Assembly (NCBI RefSeq): GCF_001645105.1
Contig: NZ_LKEG01000049.1
Location: forward strand, 1-64,000
Length of the DNA: 64,000 nucleotides
DNA from: Pseudomonas marginalis
GTDB lineage: Bacteria > Pseudomonadota > Gammaproteobacteria > Pseudomonadales > Pseudomonadaceae
Reading direction: 5' to 3'
Part shown: piece by piece, positions 9,245-18,357 of the stretch
Layout of the letters: every line of letters begins with the position of its first letter
How positions within the stretch are numbered: the first letter of the stretch is position 1
Notes under the pieces: generated by a model
The model's input: only the letters and a program-made list of their open reading frames with translations
Told to the model about the DNA's origin: nothing
Databases searched by the model: none
Translations under genes and position numbers: made by a program

Positions 9245-9256
9245 CCGCTTCATTGG

Positions 9257-9285
9257 CACGGCACCTTCGGGTGCCGTGTTGCTTT
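9257..9285 (+). terminator. Terminator after fxsA
   Basis: CACGGCACC-TTCG-GGTGCCGTG is a 9-bp stem with a stable tetraloop, followed by TTGCTTTC. It separates fxsA from the groESL promoter region. Confidence 0.7.
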
Positions 9286-9323
9286 CAGCCGTCGGCACAG
9301 GTAAAAAATTTCCGCCGCGGCCC

Positions 9324-9350
9324 CTTGTAATAAGCTTATGCGCCCTTATG
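9324..9350 (+). promoter_or_regulatory. Candidate sigma32 heat-shock promoter of groESL
   Basis: CTTGTAA at 9324-9330 and CCCTTATG at 9343-9350, 12 bp apart, approximate the heat-shock pattern CTTGAAA-N13-CCCCAT. It lies about 140 bp before groES. A sigma70 reading (TTGTAA-N16-TATGTA) fits the same bases, so the two may overlap. No CIRCE inverted repeat was seen. Confidence 0.5.
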
Positions 9351-9491
9351 TAACGGTCACCGCAAGGTTTCTGGTGGCGACACCAGACAGACTTCCGCGT
9401 CTTGCTTGGCGAGGCGCGACCGGCACAGCCGGAAGACAACCCGCCGGTACACACACCGGCCGATGAAAAACACAATTAGGAGAGATCGACA

Positions 9492-9788
9492 ATGAGCAAG
9501 CTTCGTCCTCTGCACGACCGCGTCGTAATCCGTCGCAGCGAAGAAGAAAAGAAAACCGCCGGCGGGATCGTTCTGCCAGGTTCGGCTGCTGAAAAAGCCA
9601 ACCACGGTGTGATCGTCGCTGCTGGCCCAGGCAAGACCCTGGAAAACGGTGATGTACGTGCGCTGGCCGTTAAAGTCGGTGACAAGGTTGTATTCGGCCC
9701 TTACTCCGGCAGCAACACTGTGAAAGTCGACGGCGAAGACCTGCTGGTTATGGCTGAGAACGAGATTCTCGCCGTTCTGGAAGACTGA
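9492..9788 (+). CDS. groES: Co-chaperonin GroES
   Basis: The 98-residue protein forms the heptameric lid of the GroEL folding chamber. It shows the standard N-terminus [13 protein letters not shown], the mobile loop [16 protein letters not shown] that contacts GroEL, and the C-terminal strand [19 protein letters not shown] lies 9 bp upstream of the ATG. groEL follows after 50 bp, so this is the usual groESL operon. Confidence 0.98.
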   Translation: MSKLRPLHDRVVIRRSEEEKKTAGGIVLPGSAAEKANHGVIVAAGPGKTLENGDVRALAVKVGDKVVFGPYSGSNTVKVDGEDLLVMAENEILAVLED

Positions 9789-9826
9789 TTTCCCCGCTCA
9801 TTTTCCCGTTACTACAAAGTATTTAA

Positions 9827-11485
<1,659 letters not shown>

Positions 11486-11510
11486 GCCAGCCTTACCCCC
11501 GCTCTGAATA

Positions 11511-11546
11511 AGCCCCGCCTGCAGTGATGCAGGCGGGGCTTTTTTG
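11511..11546 (+). terminator. Rho-independent terminator of groESL
   Basis: AGCCCCGCCTGCA, loop GTGA, TGCAGGCGGGGCT, then TTTTTT. The 13-bp GC-rich stem starts 26 bp after the groEL stop codon. Confidence 0.93.
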
Positions 11547-11587
11547 TACCTGTATGGGCATCGGCAGTGGTTGAACAGGTTGCCCGT

Positions 11588-12325
11588 CTACGTGTGGAGT
11601 TCCCGCACCTGCGGCACCTCAACCCTCGAGGGCCGGTAGAGCAACAGGCAGTACAGGCCCAGGCAGATTAACCAACAGAAAATCGCCGTCCATACATTGT
11701 GGGAGAAGAAGTGGGCGCCTTGCAGCATGCGGCTCACTGAAAAAGCGCTGCCCAGGCCGATGGCAAAGATGAATGCCTTGCGCGCCAGGCGTGGCCGGCG
11801 ATCGCGTAGCGCAAAGAACCAGGCAAACAAGGCAAACCCGGTTGCCGCATGACCGCCGGGCCAGCAGCGCCCAGGTTTATCCGTGGGCGGGCGCGAGCTC
11901 AGCAGTGCGCTGTAGGTTTCCTGGCCGCCGAATTCCTTGAGGCTCCAGGGGCACTGCACGGCGGTGATGGTTTTCAACGGCGAGACGAAGGCCGTCGCCA
12001 GGCCGAGGGACAGGACCAGGCAGACGAGTTCGCGGCGATAAGGCTTGAGCCGTTGCAGGATGAAGGTGCCGACAAGCCCTAGAATCGCCAGGACCGAAAA
12101 CAGGATGACCAATTGCTTGGCACGGTCATGCAGGATGTCTTCAAGGAAGAAACTGTAACGCCCGATGAAGCCGCCATCCGCCGCATTGTAGAAACGCTTG
12201 GCGAGGTCCATGTCCAGCGATGTCAGCTCCAGCAACAGCATCAGGAGCGCGCCACCGGCGGGTATGCCCAGGCACAGCCAAAGATTGAGTGGCTTGGAAG
12301 CCGGCGCCGCGAGTGTGGACTGCAT
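11588..12325 (-). CDS. PAP2-superfamily membrane phosphatase
   Basis: A 245-residue integral membrane protein with about six hydrophobic segments and the PAP2 (type 2 phosphatidic acid phosphatase) landmarks. Motif 1 is the region KTITAVQCPW, motif 2 is CWPGGHAATGFALFAW, and motif 3 is SRMLQGAHFFSHNVWTA. In the third motif the usual Asp after the catalytic His is replaced by His (HFFSH). Relatives dephosphorylate lipid phosphates such as lipid A, undecaprenyl diphosphate or phosphatidylglycerophosphate on the periplasmic face. It lies 50 bp downstream of the LtaS-like gene on the same strand, so the two probably work together. The substrate is not determinable here. Confidence 0.85.
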   Translation of the reverse strand: MQSTLAAPASKPLNLWLCLGIPAGGALLMLLLELTSLDMDLAKRFYNAADGGFIGRYSFFLEDILHDRAKQLVILFSVLAILGLVGTFILQRLKPYRRELVCLVLSLGLATAFVSPLKTITAVQCPWSLKEFGGQETYSALLSSRPPTDKPGRCWPGGHAATGFALFAWFFALRDRRPRLARKAFIFAIGLGSAFSVSRMLQGAHFFSHNVWTAIFCWLICLGLYCLLLYRPSRVEVPQVRELHT

Positions 12326-12375
12326 GACGAACCCTGCTTGAAGAATCCCGTACCGAACGGCACGGGACGTGTTCG

Positions 12376-14325
12376 TTAACGCTTGCTAAGTACCGGAGCC
12401 TCGTCCTTGGGGGCTCGCCATCCAAGTAATTGCTGCTTGAACCCGTAACTGGCGGCTTGGTAGTAGGTGATCGCCCGTTGGATCAACGCGTCATCGCTGC
12501 CGACCCGCAGCTCCTGGCTCTCGCCCAGGGCTTGATCGTGGCGACGCAGACCCAGGCGTGGGCTGAGGATCGCCAGGTCAGTGCCGTCAAACAAACCCAG
12601 GTGTTGATAGTTACCGACCACTACGCGCGGTGGCAGCGGGTTGTCCTGCAACAGGTTGCGGCCGAAGAAGGTTGATTCGTAGCTCAGGTTGATCAGGCCC
12701 AGCAAGGTTGGCGCCAGGTCGATCTGGCTGGCCAGTTGCGCGGTTTCCCGAGCATCGATCAGCTTGGGCGCATAGATGAACAGTGGAATCTGGTAGTTGG
12801 TGATAGGCAAGTCTTCCTTGCCCGCGCTGCCGGCCGTGTGGTCGGCGACGAACACGAAAATCGTGTTATCGAACCACGGCTTCTGGCGTGCTGCCTCCAG
12901 GAACTCGCCGATGGCATGGTCGGTGTATTTCACCGCGCCATCACGGCCGTTGCCGGATTTGATATCGATGCGCCCGTCCGGGTAGGTGTAGGGGCGATGG
13001 TTGGACGTGGTCATCAGTTGCAACAAAAACGGCTGCTGTTTGGCGTAGTCGGCATCGGCCAGCTTGAGGGTCTGTTTATACAGATCCTCGTCGGCCATGC
13101 CCCAGGCGTTTTTAAACGAGATCTCCGATTCAGGCACGCTGCTCTGATCGACGACCCGATAACCGTTGCCGCTGAAGAACGCGTTCATATTGTCGAAGTA
13201 ACCACGCCCGCCGTAGACGAACACACTGTCATAGCCAATGGCGCTGAGGTGTTGGCCGAGGCTGGCGAAGCCGCTTTCCCGGCCGATGCGCTTGACGATC
13301 GAGCGCCCAGGCGTGGGGGGAATTGCCAGGGTGATCGCTTCCAGACCGCGATCGGTGCGGGTGCCGGTGGCGTAGAAGTTATTGAAATACAGGCTCTGTT
13401 TGCGCAGCGCATCCAGGTTAGGCGTAAGGTTGCGGCCATCGCCATTACTGCCCAGGTACTTGGCGCTGAAGCTTTCGATGGTCACCAGCACGATGTTGGG
13501 TTTACGTAGCGTGCCTGGGTTGGTGATGGCGCGGCGGATATCCAGCGGATCCTGGCCGATGAAGCGCGCGTTGGGTTCGCTGAGTTCAGCGCGCAGTTGT
13601 CGTGCCACGATGTCCGTCGGCAGGGTTTTGTAGAACTGCGGGTAATCCAGCTCGTTATTACGGAAGGCGGCAAAGAACTGATACGGGCCATTGCTCGCCA
13701 ACTCGTTCTTGTAGGCATTGCCGCCCTGCGTGCGCGGGCTGTCCTGGCTGATCAGTTGCAGGCTCAGGCCGGTGACGACCAGCAAGGCCAGGGCGTTCAG
13801 CAGACGACCACGCATCGCCGGCAGCGGGGCACTCATCGCTGCGTTGAATGGCTTGCGCAGGGCCAGGCTCAGCACAATGGCCAGCATCGCCAGCAGGCTG
13901 AGCAGTTTGCCGATCGGGTAGGACTCCAACAGGTTGTTCAACACCTCATCGGAATACACCAGGTAATCGACGGCGATAAAGTTGAAGCGCACGCCGAATT
14001 CATCCCAGAACAACCATTCGGCAACCGAAGTAAACAACATGGCGAACAGGCTGACAGTCAGCACTGCCTGCAGGAACCAACGGTGCCCACGGCGGCGCCA
14101 CAGGGCGGGTGGGCATAGCAGCAGGTACAGCCCCAGTGGCAGGGCGGCGTAGGCTAGAAAACCCAAGTCGTAGAGCACACCCACACCAAACACCGGCAGT
14201 AAGTTGCCTCCGACCTCGTCCAGGTGAGTGATGAGCAGTACGCTGCGTGTGAGCAAGAAAATAACCAGCCAGGCACCGGTTACCAACAGCAAATAGCGCA
14301 TTGGCGCAGTTTTGAACAAACCCAT
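12376..14325 (-). CDS. LtaS/sulfatase-family membrane phosphotransferase
   Basis: The 649-residue protein has an N-terminal block of about five transmembrane helices (to roughly residue 200) and a periplasmic alkaline-phosphatase-fold domain. That domain opens with KPNIVLVTIESFSAKYLGSNG, where the Thr in VTIES is the nucleophile position of LtaS-type enzymes. It continues with FNNFYATGTRTDRGLEAITL and ends with FVFVADHTAGSAG (metal-binding D-H). Such proteins transfer phosphoglycerol, phosphoethanolamine or similar groups to envelope glycans or lipids. The start at 14325 has AAGGAA 7 bp upstream; upstream Met codons add an unconserved leader. It lies next to and divergent from colR, and PP_0900-like ColR-activated genes occupy this place in P. 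putida as I recall. Confidence 0.85.
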   Translation of the reverse strand: MGLFKTAPMRYLLLVTGAWLVIFLLTRSVLLITHLDEVGGNLLPVFGVGVLYDLGFLAYAALPLGLYLLLCPPALWRRRGHRWFLQAVLTVSLFAMLFTSVAEWLFWDEFGVRFNFIAVDYLVYSDEVLNNLLESYPIGKLLSLLAMLAIVLSLALRKPFNAAMSAPLPAMRGRLLNALALLVVTGLSLQLISQDSPRTQGGNAYKNELASNGPYQFFAAFRNNELDYPQFYKTLPTDIVARQLRAELSEPNARFIGQDPLDIRRAITNPGTLRKPNIVLVTIESFSAKYLGSNGDGRNLTPNLDALRKQSLYFNNFYATGTRTDRGLEAITLAIPPTPGRSIVKRIGRESGFASLGQHLSAIGYDSVFVYGGRGYFDNMNAFFSGNGYRVVDQSSVPESEISFKNAWGMADEDLYKQTLKLADADYAKQQPFLLQLMTTSNHRPYTYPDGRIDIKSGNGRDGAVKYTDHAIGEFLEAARQKPWFDNTIFVFVADHTAGSAGKEDLPITNYQIPLFIYAPKLIDARETAQLASQIDLAPTLLGLINLSYESTFFGRNLLQDNPLPPRVVVGNYQHLGLFDGTDLAILSPRLGLRRHDQALGESQELRVGSDDALIQRAITYYQAASYGFKQQLLGWRAPKDEAPVLSKR

Positions 14326-14392
14326 GTCTATGTTCCTTATATCAATGGGGGCGATCTTCGCCCTGACACTGTAGTCAGTTTGTGAAGCTATA

Positions 14393-14400
14393 GTGAAAAA
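14393..14400 (-). promoter_or_regulatory. TTTTTCAC motif upstream of the LtaS-like gene, candidate ColR site
   Basis: On the minus strand the sequence TTTTTCAC lies about 70 bp upstream of the start at 14325. It matches the conserved right half of the ColR-binding pattern as I recall it (ending YTTTTCAC); the left half matches only partly. A second copy lies upstream of warA. Confidence 0.4.
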
Positions 14401-14525
14401 CTCGTTCGACAATACAATCAGTTGAAAAGCTTTATCGACAGGCCTTTCAGCTCTATCCCTGAGCCCCACTTGGCCTTAAGCTGCGCGAGCCAACACGGCC
14501 GTTACCGCGTACGGAGACACTGCCC

Positions 14526-15209
14526 ATGCGAATTTTATTGGTTGAAGACAACCGCGATATCCTCGCCAACCTGGCGGATTACCTGGGGTTGAAGGGCTAT
14601 ACCGTGGACTGTGCGCAGGACGGTTTGTCAGGCCTGCACCTGGCCGCCACCGAGCATTACGACCTGATCGTGCTCGACATCATGCTGCCCGGCATCGACG
14701 GCTACACCCTGTGCAAGCGCCTGCGTGAAGACGCCCGCCGTGACACGCCGGTGATCATGCTCACCGCCCGCGACCAACTCGACGACCGGCTGCAGGGCTT
14801 CAAGTCCGGTGCCGATGACTACCTGCTCAAGCCGTTTGCCCTGTCGGAACTGGCCGCGCGTATCGAAGCCGTGCTGCGCCGTGCCCAGGGCGGCGGTCGC
14901 CGCGCCCTGCAGGTGGGTGACCTGAGCTACGACCTCGACACCCTGGAAGTCACCCGCGAGGGGCGCCTGCTCAAGCTCAACCCGGTCGGCCTGAAACTGC
15001 TGGCGGTACTGATGCAGAAAAGCCCGCACGTGCTGCGCCGCGAAATTCTCGAAGAAGCCCTGTGGGGCGATGACTGCCCGGACAGCGACAGCCTGCGCAG
15101 CCACGTTCATCAATTGCGCCAAGTGATCGATAAGCCGTTCGCCAAACCGTTGCTGCAAACAGTGCACGGCGTGGGTTATCGCCTGGCCGAGGGTCGTGAT
15201 GGAGTTTAA
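14526..15209 (+). CDS. colR: Response regulator ColR (OmpR family)
   Basis: A 227-residue regulator with a receiver domain (acidic pocket E7-D8, phosphoacceptor D51 in LIVLDIMLPG, T in MLTA, K in LLKPF) and an OmpR-type winged-helix DNA-binding domain (LSYDLDTLEVTREGR ... LRSHVHQLRQVIDK). In Pseudomonas ColR with ColS preserves membrane integrity and responds to excess Zn, Fe, Mn or Cd; it activates envelope-modifying genes. The same neighbours are present here: warA and inaA downstream, the LtaS-like gene divergent upstream. Its coding end overlaps colS by 11 bases. Confidence 0.93.
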   Translation: MRILLVEDNRDILANLADYLGLKGYTVDCAQDGLSGLHLAATEHYDLIVLDIMLPGIDGYTLCKRLREDARRDTPVIMLTARDQLDDRLQGFKSGADDYLLKPFALSELAARIEAVLRRAQGGGRRALQVGDLSYDLDTLEVTREGRLLKLNPVGLKLLAVLMQKSPHVLRREILEEALWGDDCPDSDSLRSHVHQLRQVIDKPFAKPLLQTVHGVGYRLAEGRDGV

Positions 15210-16479
15210 GCAAAGCCTTTCCCAACGGATCATCATCGCCTTTGCCTTGATGAGTGCGTTGGTGGCGGGCGCCTTTGCCATGGGCATCGTGGCGACTGTG
15301 CACTTGGTCGAAGAAAAGTTGATCTCGGCGGGCCTGGGCGGTGACTTGCAGCGTCTGCTGCTGATGGACACGGTCGAGGACTGGCGGCACCGGCCCGAGC
15401 CGGACCAACTGTTTTACTTCAGCGGTGGGCCTGGCGACTTTGAGTTGCCCAAGGATTTGCGGCACCTTGAGCCCGGGTTCCATGAAGTATTCCGCGAGAC
15501 GCTGTCGTACCACGCCATGGTCGAAGTCATTGACGGCAGGCGCTACGTGCTGCTGCAGGATCAAAGCGATTTCGAAGAACGCGAGCGGGTGCTGTTTGCG
15601 GTCGTGCTGGTGGGCTTCGTCCTCAGCCTGGCGCTGGCAGTGTTCCTGGGTTGGGTGCTGGCGCGCAAAGTGATGGCACCGGTCGTGCGTCTGGCCCGCC
15701 AGGTACGTCACCGTGACCAGTTGCTGGGCCTGGCACCGCCCCTGGCGCCGGACTACGCGGCGGATGAAGTGGGTGAGCTGGCCGTGGCCTTTGATGCCAC
15801 GCTGGGAAGGCTGCGTCAGGCGCTGTCCCGCGAGCAGATGTTTACCAGCGATGTAAGCCACGAATTGCGCACGCCGTTGATGGTATTGGCCAGCTCCTGC
15901 GAACTGTTGCTGGAAAACCCGGCCATCGATCAGCGTGGGCGTAACCAGGTACAGCGTATCGCCCGGGCGTGTGAAGAGATGCGTGAGCTGGTGCAAACCT
16001 TCCTGATGCTTGCCCGCGCCGAACACGACAATGCGTCGATGTCGCCACAGGTGACGTTGCCGCAGGTCGCCGATGACTTACTCGGCATCTGGCGTGAACA
16101 AATCGAGCGTAAAGGCCTGGAACTGATCTACCAGCCGGGTAACCCCCTGGACACGCGCTACAACACCACCTTCCTGCATGCGGTAATGGGCAACCTGTTA
16201 CGCAACGCCTTGCACTACACCGAACACGGCTTTATCCGCCTCACGTTGGAGCCGAGCGGTTTTGTGGTGGAAGACTCCGGAGTGGGCATTCCGGAAGACA
16301 AGCGCGAAGCGATGTTCGAGCCCTTCGTGCGCGGCAACGAGAAACGCGGTGAAGGCTTGGGCTTGGGCTTGTCGCTGGTCCAGCGGATCTGCGAAAACCA
16401 GGGCTGGAGCGTCAGCCTCAGCACCATGGAGCCCAACGGCTGCCGCTTTCATGTGCAATTGAGTCAGGTCAACGCCTGA
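15199..16479 (+). CDS. colS: Sensor histidine kinase ColS
   Basis: The 426-residue kinase has two membrane helices (about 11-33 and 131-153) around a periplasmic sensor of roughly 96 residues. A HAMP region follows, then an H-box SHELRTPL with H221, and an ATPase domain with N, G1 (VVEDSGVGIPEDK) and G2 (GEGLGLGLSLV) boxes. Metal-binding residues reported for P. putida ColS are present at the same numbers: H35, E38, D57, E96, H105 and the E126-x-x-E129 pair. That supports a metal-sensing role. ATG at 15199 is preferred, with GAGGG just upstream; a GTG at 15196 is in frame. It is cotranscribed with colR. Confidence 0.93.
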   Translation: MEFKQSLSQRIIIAFALMSALVAGAFAMGIVATVHLVEEKLISAGLGGDLQRLLLMDTVEDWRHRPEPDQLFYFSGGPGDFELPKDLRHLEPGFHEVFRETLSYHAMVEVIDGRRYVLLQDQSDFEERERVLFAVVLVGFVLSLALAVFLGWVLARKVMAPVVRLARQVRHRDQLLGLAPPLAPDYAADEVGELAVAFDATLGRLRQALSREQMFTSDVSHELRTPLMVLASSCELLLENPAIDQRGRNQVQRIARACEEMRELVQTFLMLARAEHDNASMSPQVTLPQVADDLLGIWREQIERKGLELIYQPGNPLDTRYNTTFLHAVMGNLLRNALHYTEHGFIRLTLEPSGFVVEDSGVGIPEDKREAMFEPFVRGNEKRGEGLGLGLSLVQRICENQGWSVSLSTMEPNGCRFHVQLSQVNA

Positions 16480-16593
16480 CTCCACCCCTCCTGCCGCAAT
16501 CCTGCCAGAGATCCCCGCTATTCGGCGAAGATGGCCCCATGCCATTGCTTGTGTCTGTAAAGTCTTGAAATGTATGGGATTGGACAGGACAAG

Positions 16594-16601
16594 TTTTTCA
16601 C
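16594..16601 (+). promoter_or_regulatory. TTTTTCAC motif upstream of warA, candidate ColR site
   Basis: TTTTTCAC sits 67 bp before the warA start, in the 189-bp gap after colS. It is the same octamer as on the other side of colR (14393-14400, minus strand), oriented toward its own downstream gene in both cases. Confidence 0.4.
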
Positions 16602-16668
16602 AACTGGTTGACCTGTTGATCACAGTTCACTGCTTAAGGTTGTAGGCATCAGTAACTGGAGATCAGTG

Positions 16669-17349
16669 ATGTCTACCCCGATCAAACTCGAATTTTCCGA
16701 AAAGTACGACGACGAGCACGCGCAGAATTATTTGCTCAAGCATCAGGACAATCTGGCTCGCCGGCTGTCCCACAAACGCGACGAGCAATTAGCGCGCGGT
16801 GCGCTGGCCATGGCCGGTGAGCCGGGGTTGGTGCTGGACCTGCCATGCGGGGCCGGGCGGTTCTGGCCGTTGCTGGCGGAGAAGCCCAACCGTGTGATTA
16901 TCGGTGCCGACAATTCAGAGTCGATGTTGAAGGTCGCCACAATCGCCCAACCGGCGGACGTGGTGAAACGGGTACGCCCCTTGCAGACATCTGCCTTTGA
17001 TATCGATTTGCCAGATAACTCGGTCGACAGCATCTTCTGCATGCGCCTGATGCACCATATTGGTGATCCGGCTCACAGGCTAGCGATACTGCGGGAATTT
17101 CAGCGTGTTACCCGCGACAGCGTCATCATTTCGCTTTGGGTGGATGGCAATTTCAAGGCCTGGAAACGCAAGCGCGCCGAAGTAAAACGTCGCAACAAGG
17201 GTGAGCAGGAAGGTTACCAAAACCGGTTTGTGTTACCGGCTGCTACTGTTGAAGCAGAATTTGAGGAAGCGGGTTTCCGTGTCCAGGAGTCCCTGGACTT
17301 CATACCGCTCTACGCCATGTGGCGAGTCTATGTATTGCGCAAGAGGTAA
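16669..17349 (+). CDS. warA: SAM-dependent methyltransferase, WarA-like
   Basis: This 226-residue class I methyltransferase has the SAM-binding motif LVLDLPCGAGRFWPLL, an acidic residue after strand 2 (IIGADNSESM), and the post-motif FDIDLPDNSVDSIFCMRLMHHI. In P. aeruginosa the gene after colRS was named warA (PA4379) and linked to LPS O-antigen control together with a kinase-like partner. Start: GGAG lies 9 bp before the ATG at 16669; a GTG directly before it is also in frame. inaA follows after 4 bp, forming an operon. Confidence 0.85.
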   Translation: MSTPIKLEFSEKYDDEHAQNYLLKHQDNLARRLSHKRDEQLARGALAMAGEPGLVLDLPCGAGRFWPLLAEKPNRVIIGADNSESMLKVATIAQPADVVKRVRPLQTSAFDIDLPDNSVDSIFCMRLMHHIGDPAHRLAILREFQRVTRDSVIISLWVDGNFKAWKRKRAEVKRRNKGEQEGYQNRFVLPAATVEAEFEEAGFRVQESLDFIPLYAMWRVYVLRKR

Positions 17350-17353
17350 CAGG

Positions 17354-18073
17354 ATGGCAGTTGAGTGCGTAGCGGGCAGTCACGTAGCTCCCGAAGAGCG
17401 ATTCGATTATTTCTGGCGCCAGCAGGGCGAGTGGGTCGAGGAGCCTAACCGTCGGCGTGGCGGTGAAAGTGGCGTGCAACGGGTCATGGGCCCCAATGGA
17501 CGCTTGCTCTACAGCAAACGCCAGACTGGGCATATCTACCGCAGCTGGTTGCACCCGTTCGGCCGCCCCACGGTGTTGCGTGAGCGCGATGCCATCAAGG
17601 GCCTGCGCCTGTTGGATGTGCGAGTGCCGGAGATGGTGTTTTGCGAGGCGCGCCGCGACCCCGAGCACCAATGGAAGGCGTTATTGGTTACCGCCTCTCT
17701 CGACGGTTTCGACGAAATCGAAAACTGGTACGCCGCCGGTGGCCGCGAACAGTACGGCGAGTTGGTTCACGAGCGTCTGCTCAAGGAATTGGCCGGGACC
17801 CTGGCGCGTATGCACAAGGGCCGCTGGCAGCATGGCTGCCTGTACATCAAGCATATTTTCGTGCGGGTGACGGGCGAAGGTGACTCGGCCAACGTGGAAG
17901 TGGCGCTGCTGGATTTCGAGAAATGCCGCCAGCGTTTGACCGCTTATCGGGCGGCCTCCCATGACATGCTGCAATTGCGCCGCCATTCGTCGTGGAACGA
18001 TACCGACTGGAAGAAACTCAGCTATTTTTATGAGACGGCGTTTGGCAGCGCTATCAAGGGTTTAACCAGATGA
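17354..18073 (+). CDS. inaA: InaA/WaaP-like lipopolysaccharide kinase family protein
   Basis: The 239-residue protein has the fold signatures of the Kdo/WaaP kinase family: a VMGPNGRLLYSKRQTGHIYRS N-lobe with a Lys, and a catalytic-loop-like segment LARMHKGRWQHGCLYIKHIFV. A metal-binding segment VALLDFEKCRQRL with the usual Asp follows. WaaP proteins phosphorylate inner-core heptose of LPS; inaA was first described as weak-acid-inducible in E. coli. It follows warA by 4 bp and overlaps the next small gene by 4 bp, so the three are translationally coupled. The actual substrate is unknown. Confidence 0.87.
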   Translation: MAVECVAGSHVAPEERFDYFWRQQGEWVEEPNRRRGGESGVQRVMGPNGRLLYSKRQTGHIYRSWLHPFGRPTVLRERDAIKGLRLLDVRVPEMVFCEARRDPEHQWKALLVTASLDGFDEIENWYAAGGREQYGELVHERLLKELAGTLARMHKGRWQHGCLYIKHIFVRVTGEGDSANVEVALLDFEKCRQRLTAYRAASHDMLQLRRHSSWNDTDWKKLSYFYETAFGSAIKGLTR

Positions 18074-18297
18074 AGCTAGAAATAGCACGAGGTTTGTTCC
18101 TGGTCGGGGCGCTGGGCGTTGCAGCCTTGGCGCTGGCGGCGTGGGAACAGCCCCGCACACAGGTGCTCAGTGCAACGCAGGGTGGCGGGCAATGCCTGTT
18201 GCCGCGCGTCGCCAAGACCAGTGTGGCGGTCAAGCCTGATCATGAGTTGTTGCTGTTCATGTTTGGAATGTCTCAAGGGATGAGGCCGCAGAGTTGA
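18070..18297 (+). CDS. Small membrane or exported protein after inaA
   Basis: A 75-residue product whose ATG overlaps the inaA stop (ATGA). It has one hydrophobic helix near the N-terminus (LFLVGALGVAALALAAW) with a preceding Lys/Arg, so it is either secreted or single-pass. The rest has one Cys (GGGQCLLPR) and ends in a Met-rich stretch (LFMFGMSQGM). I do not recognise a family. The coupling to inaA and the terminator right after it make it the last gene of the warA-inaA operon, and suggest an envelope role under ColRS. Confidence 0.75.
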   Translation: MKLEIARGLFLVGALGVAALALAAWEQPRTQVLSATQGGGQCLLPRVAKTSVAVKPDHELLLFMFGMSQGMRPQS

Positions 18298-18314
18298 AAC
18301 GATTCAAACCCCCG

Positions 18315-18348
18315 AAAAAGGGCCTTGCGATGCGAGGCCCTTTTTTTT
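18315..18348. terminator. Bidirectional terminator between convergent operons
   Basis: AAAAAGGGCCT, loop, AGGCCC and then eight T on the plus strand; the A-run gives a T-run on the minus strand. It ends both the inaA operon (plus) and the mexVW-like operon (minus). Confidence 0.9.
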
Positions 18349-18357
18349 GCCTGCAGG

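Noticed and set aside
9257-9491. CIRCE element before groESL
   Set aside because: No TTAGCACTC-N9-GAGTGCTAA-type repeat is present; a sigma32-like promoter fits better.
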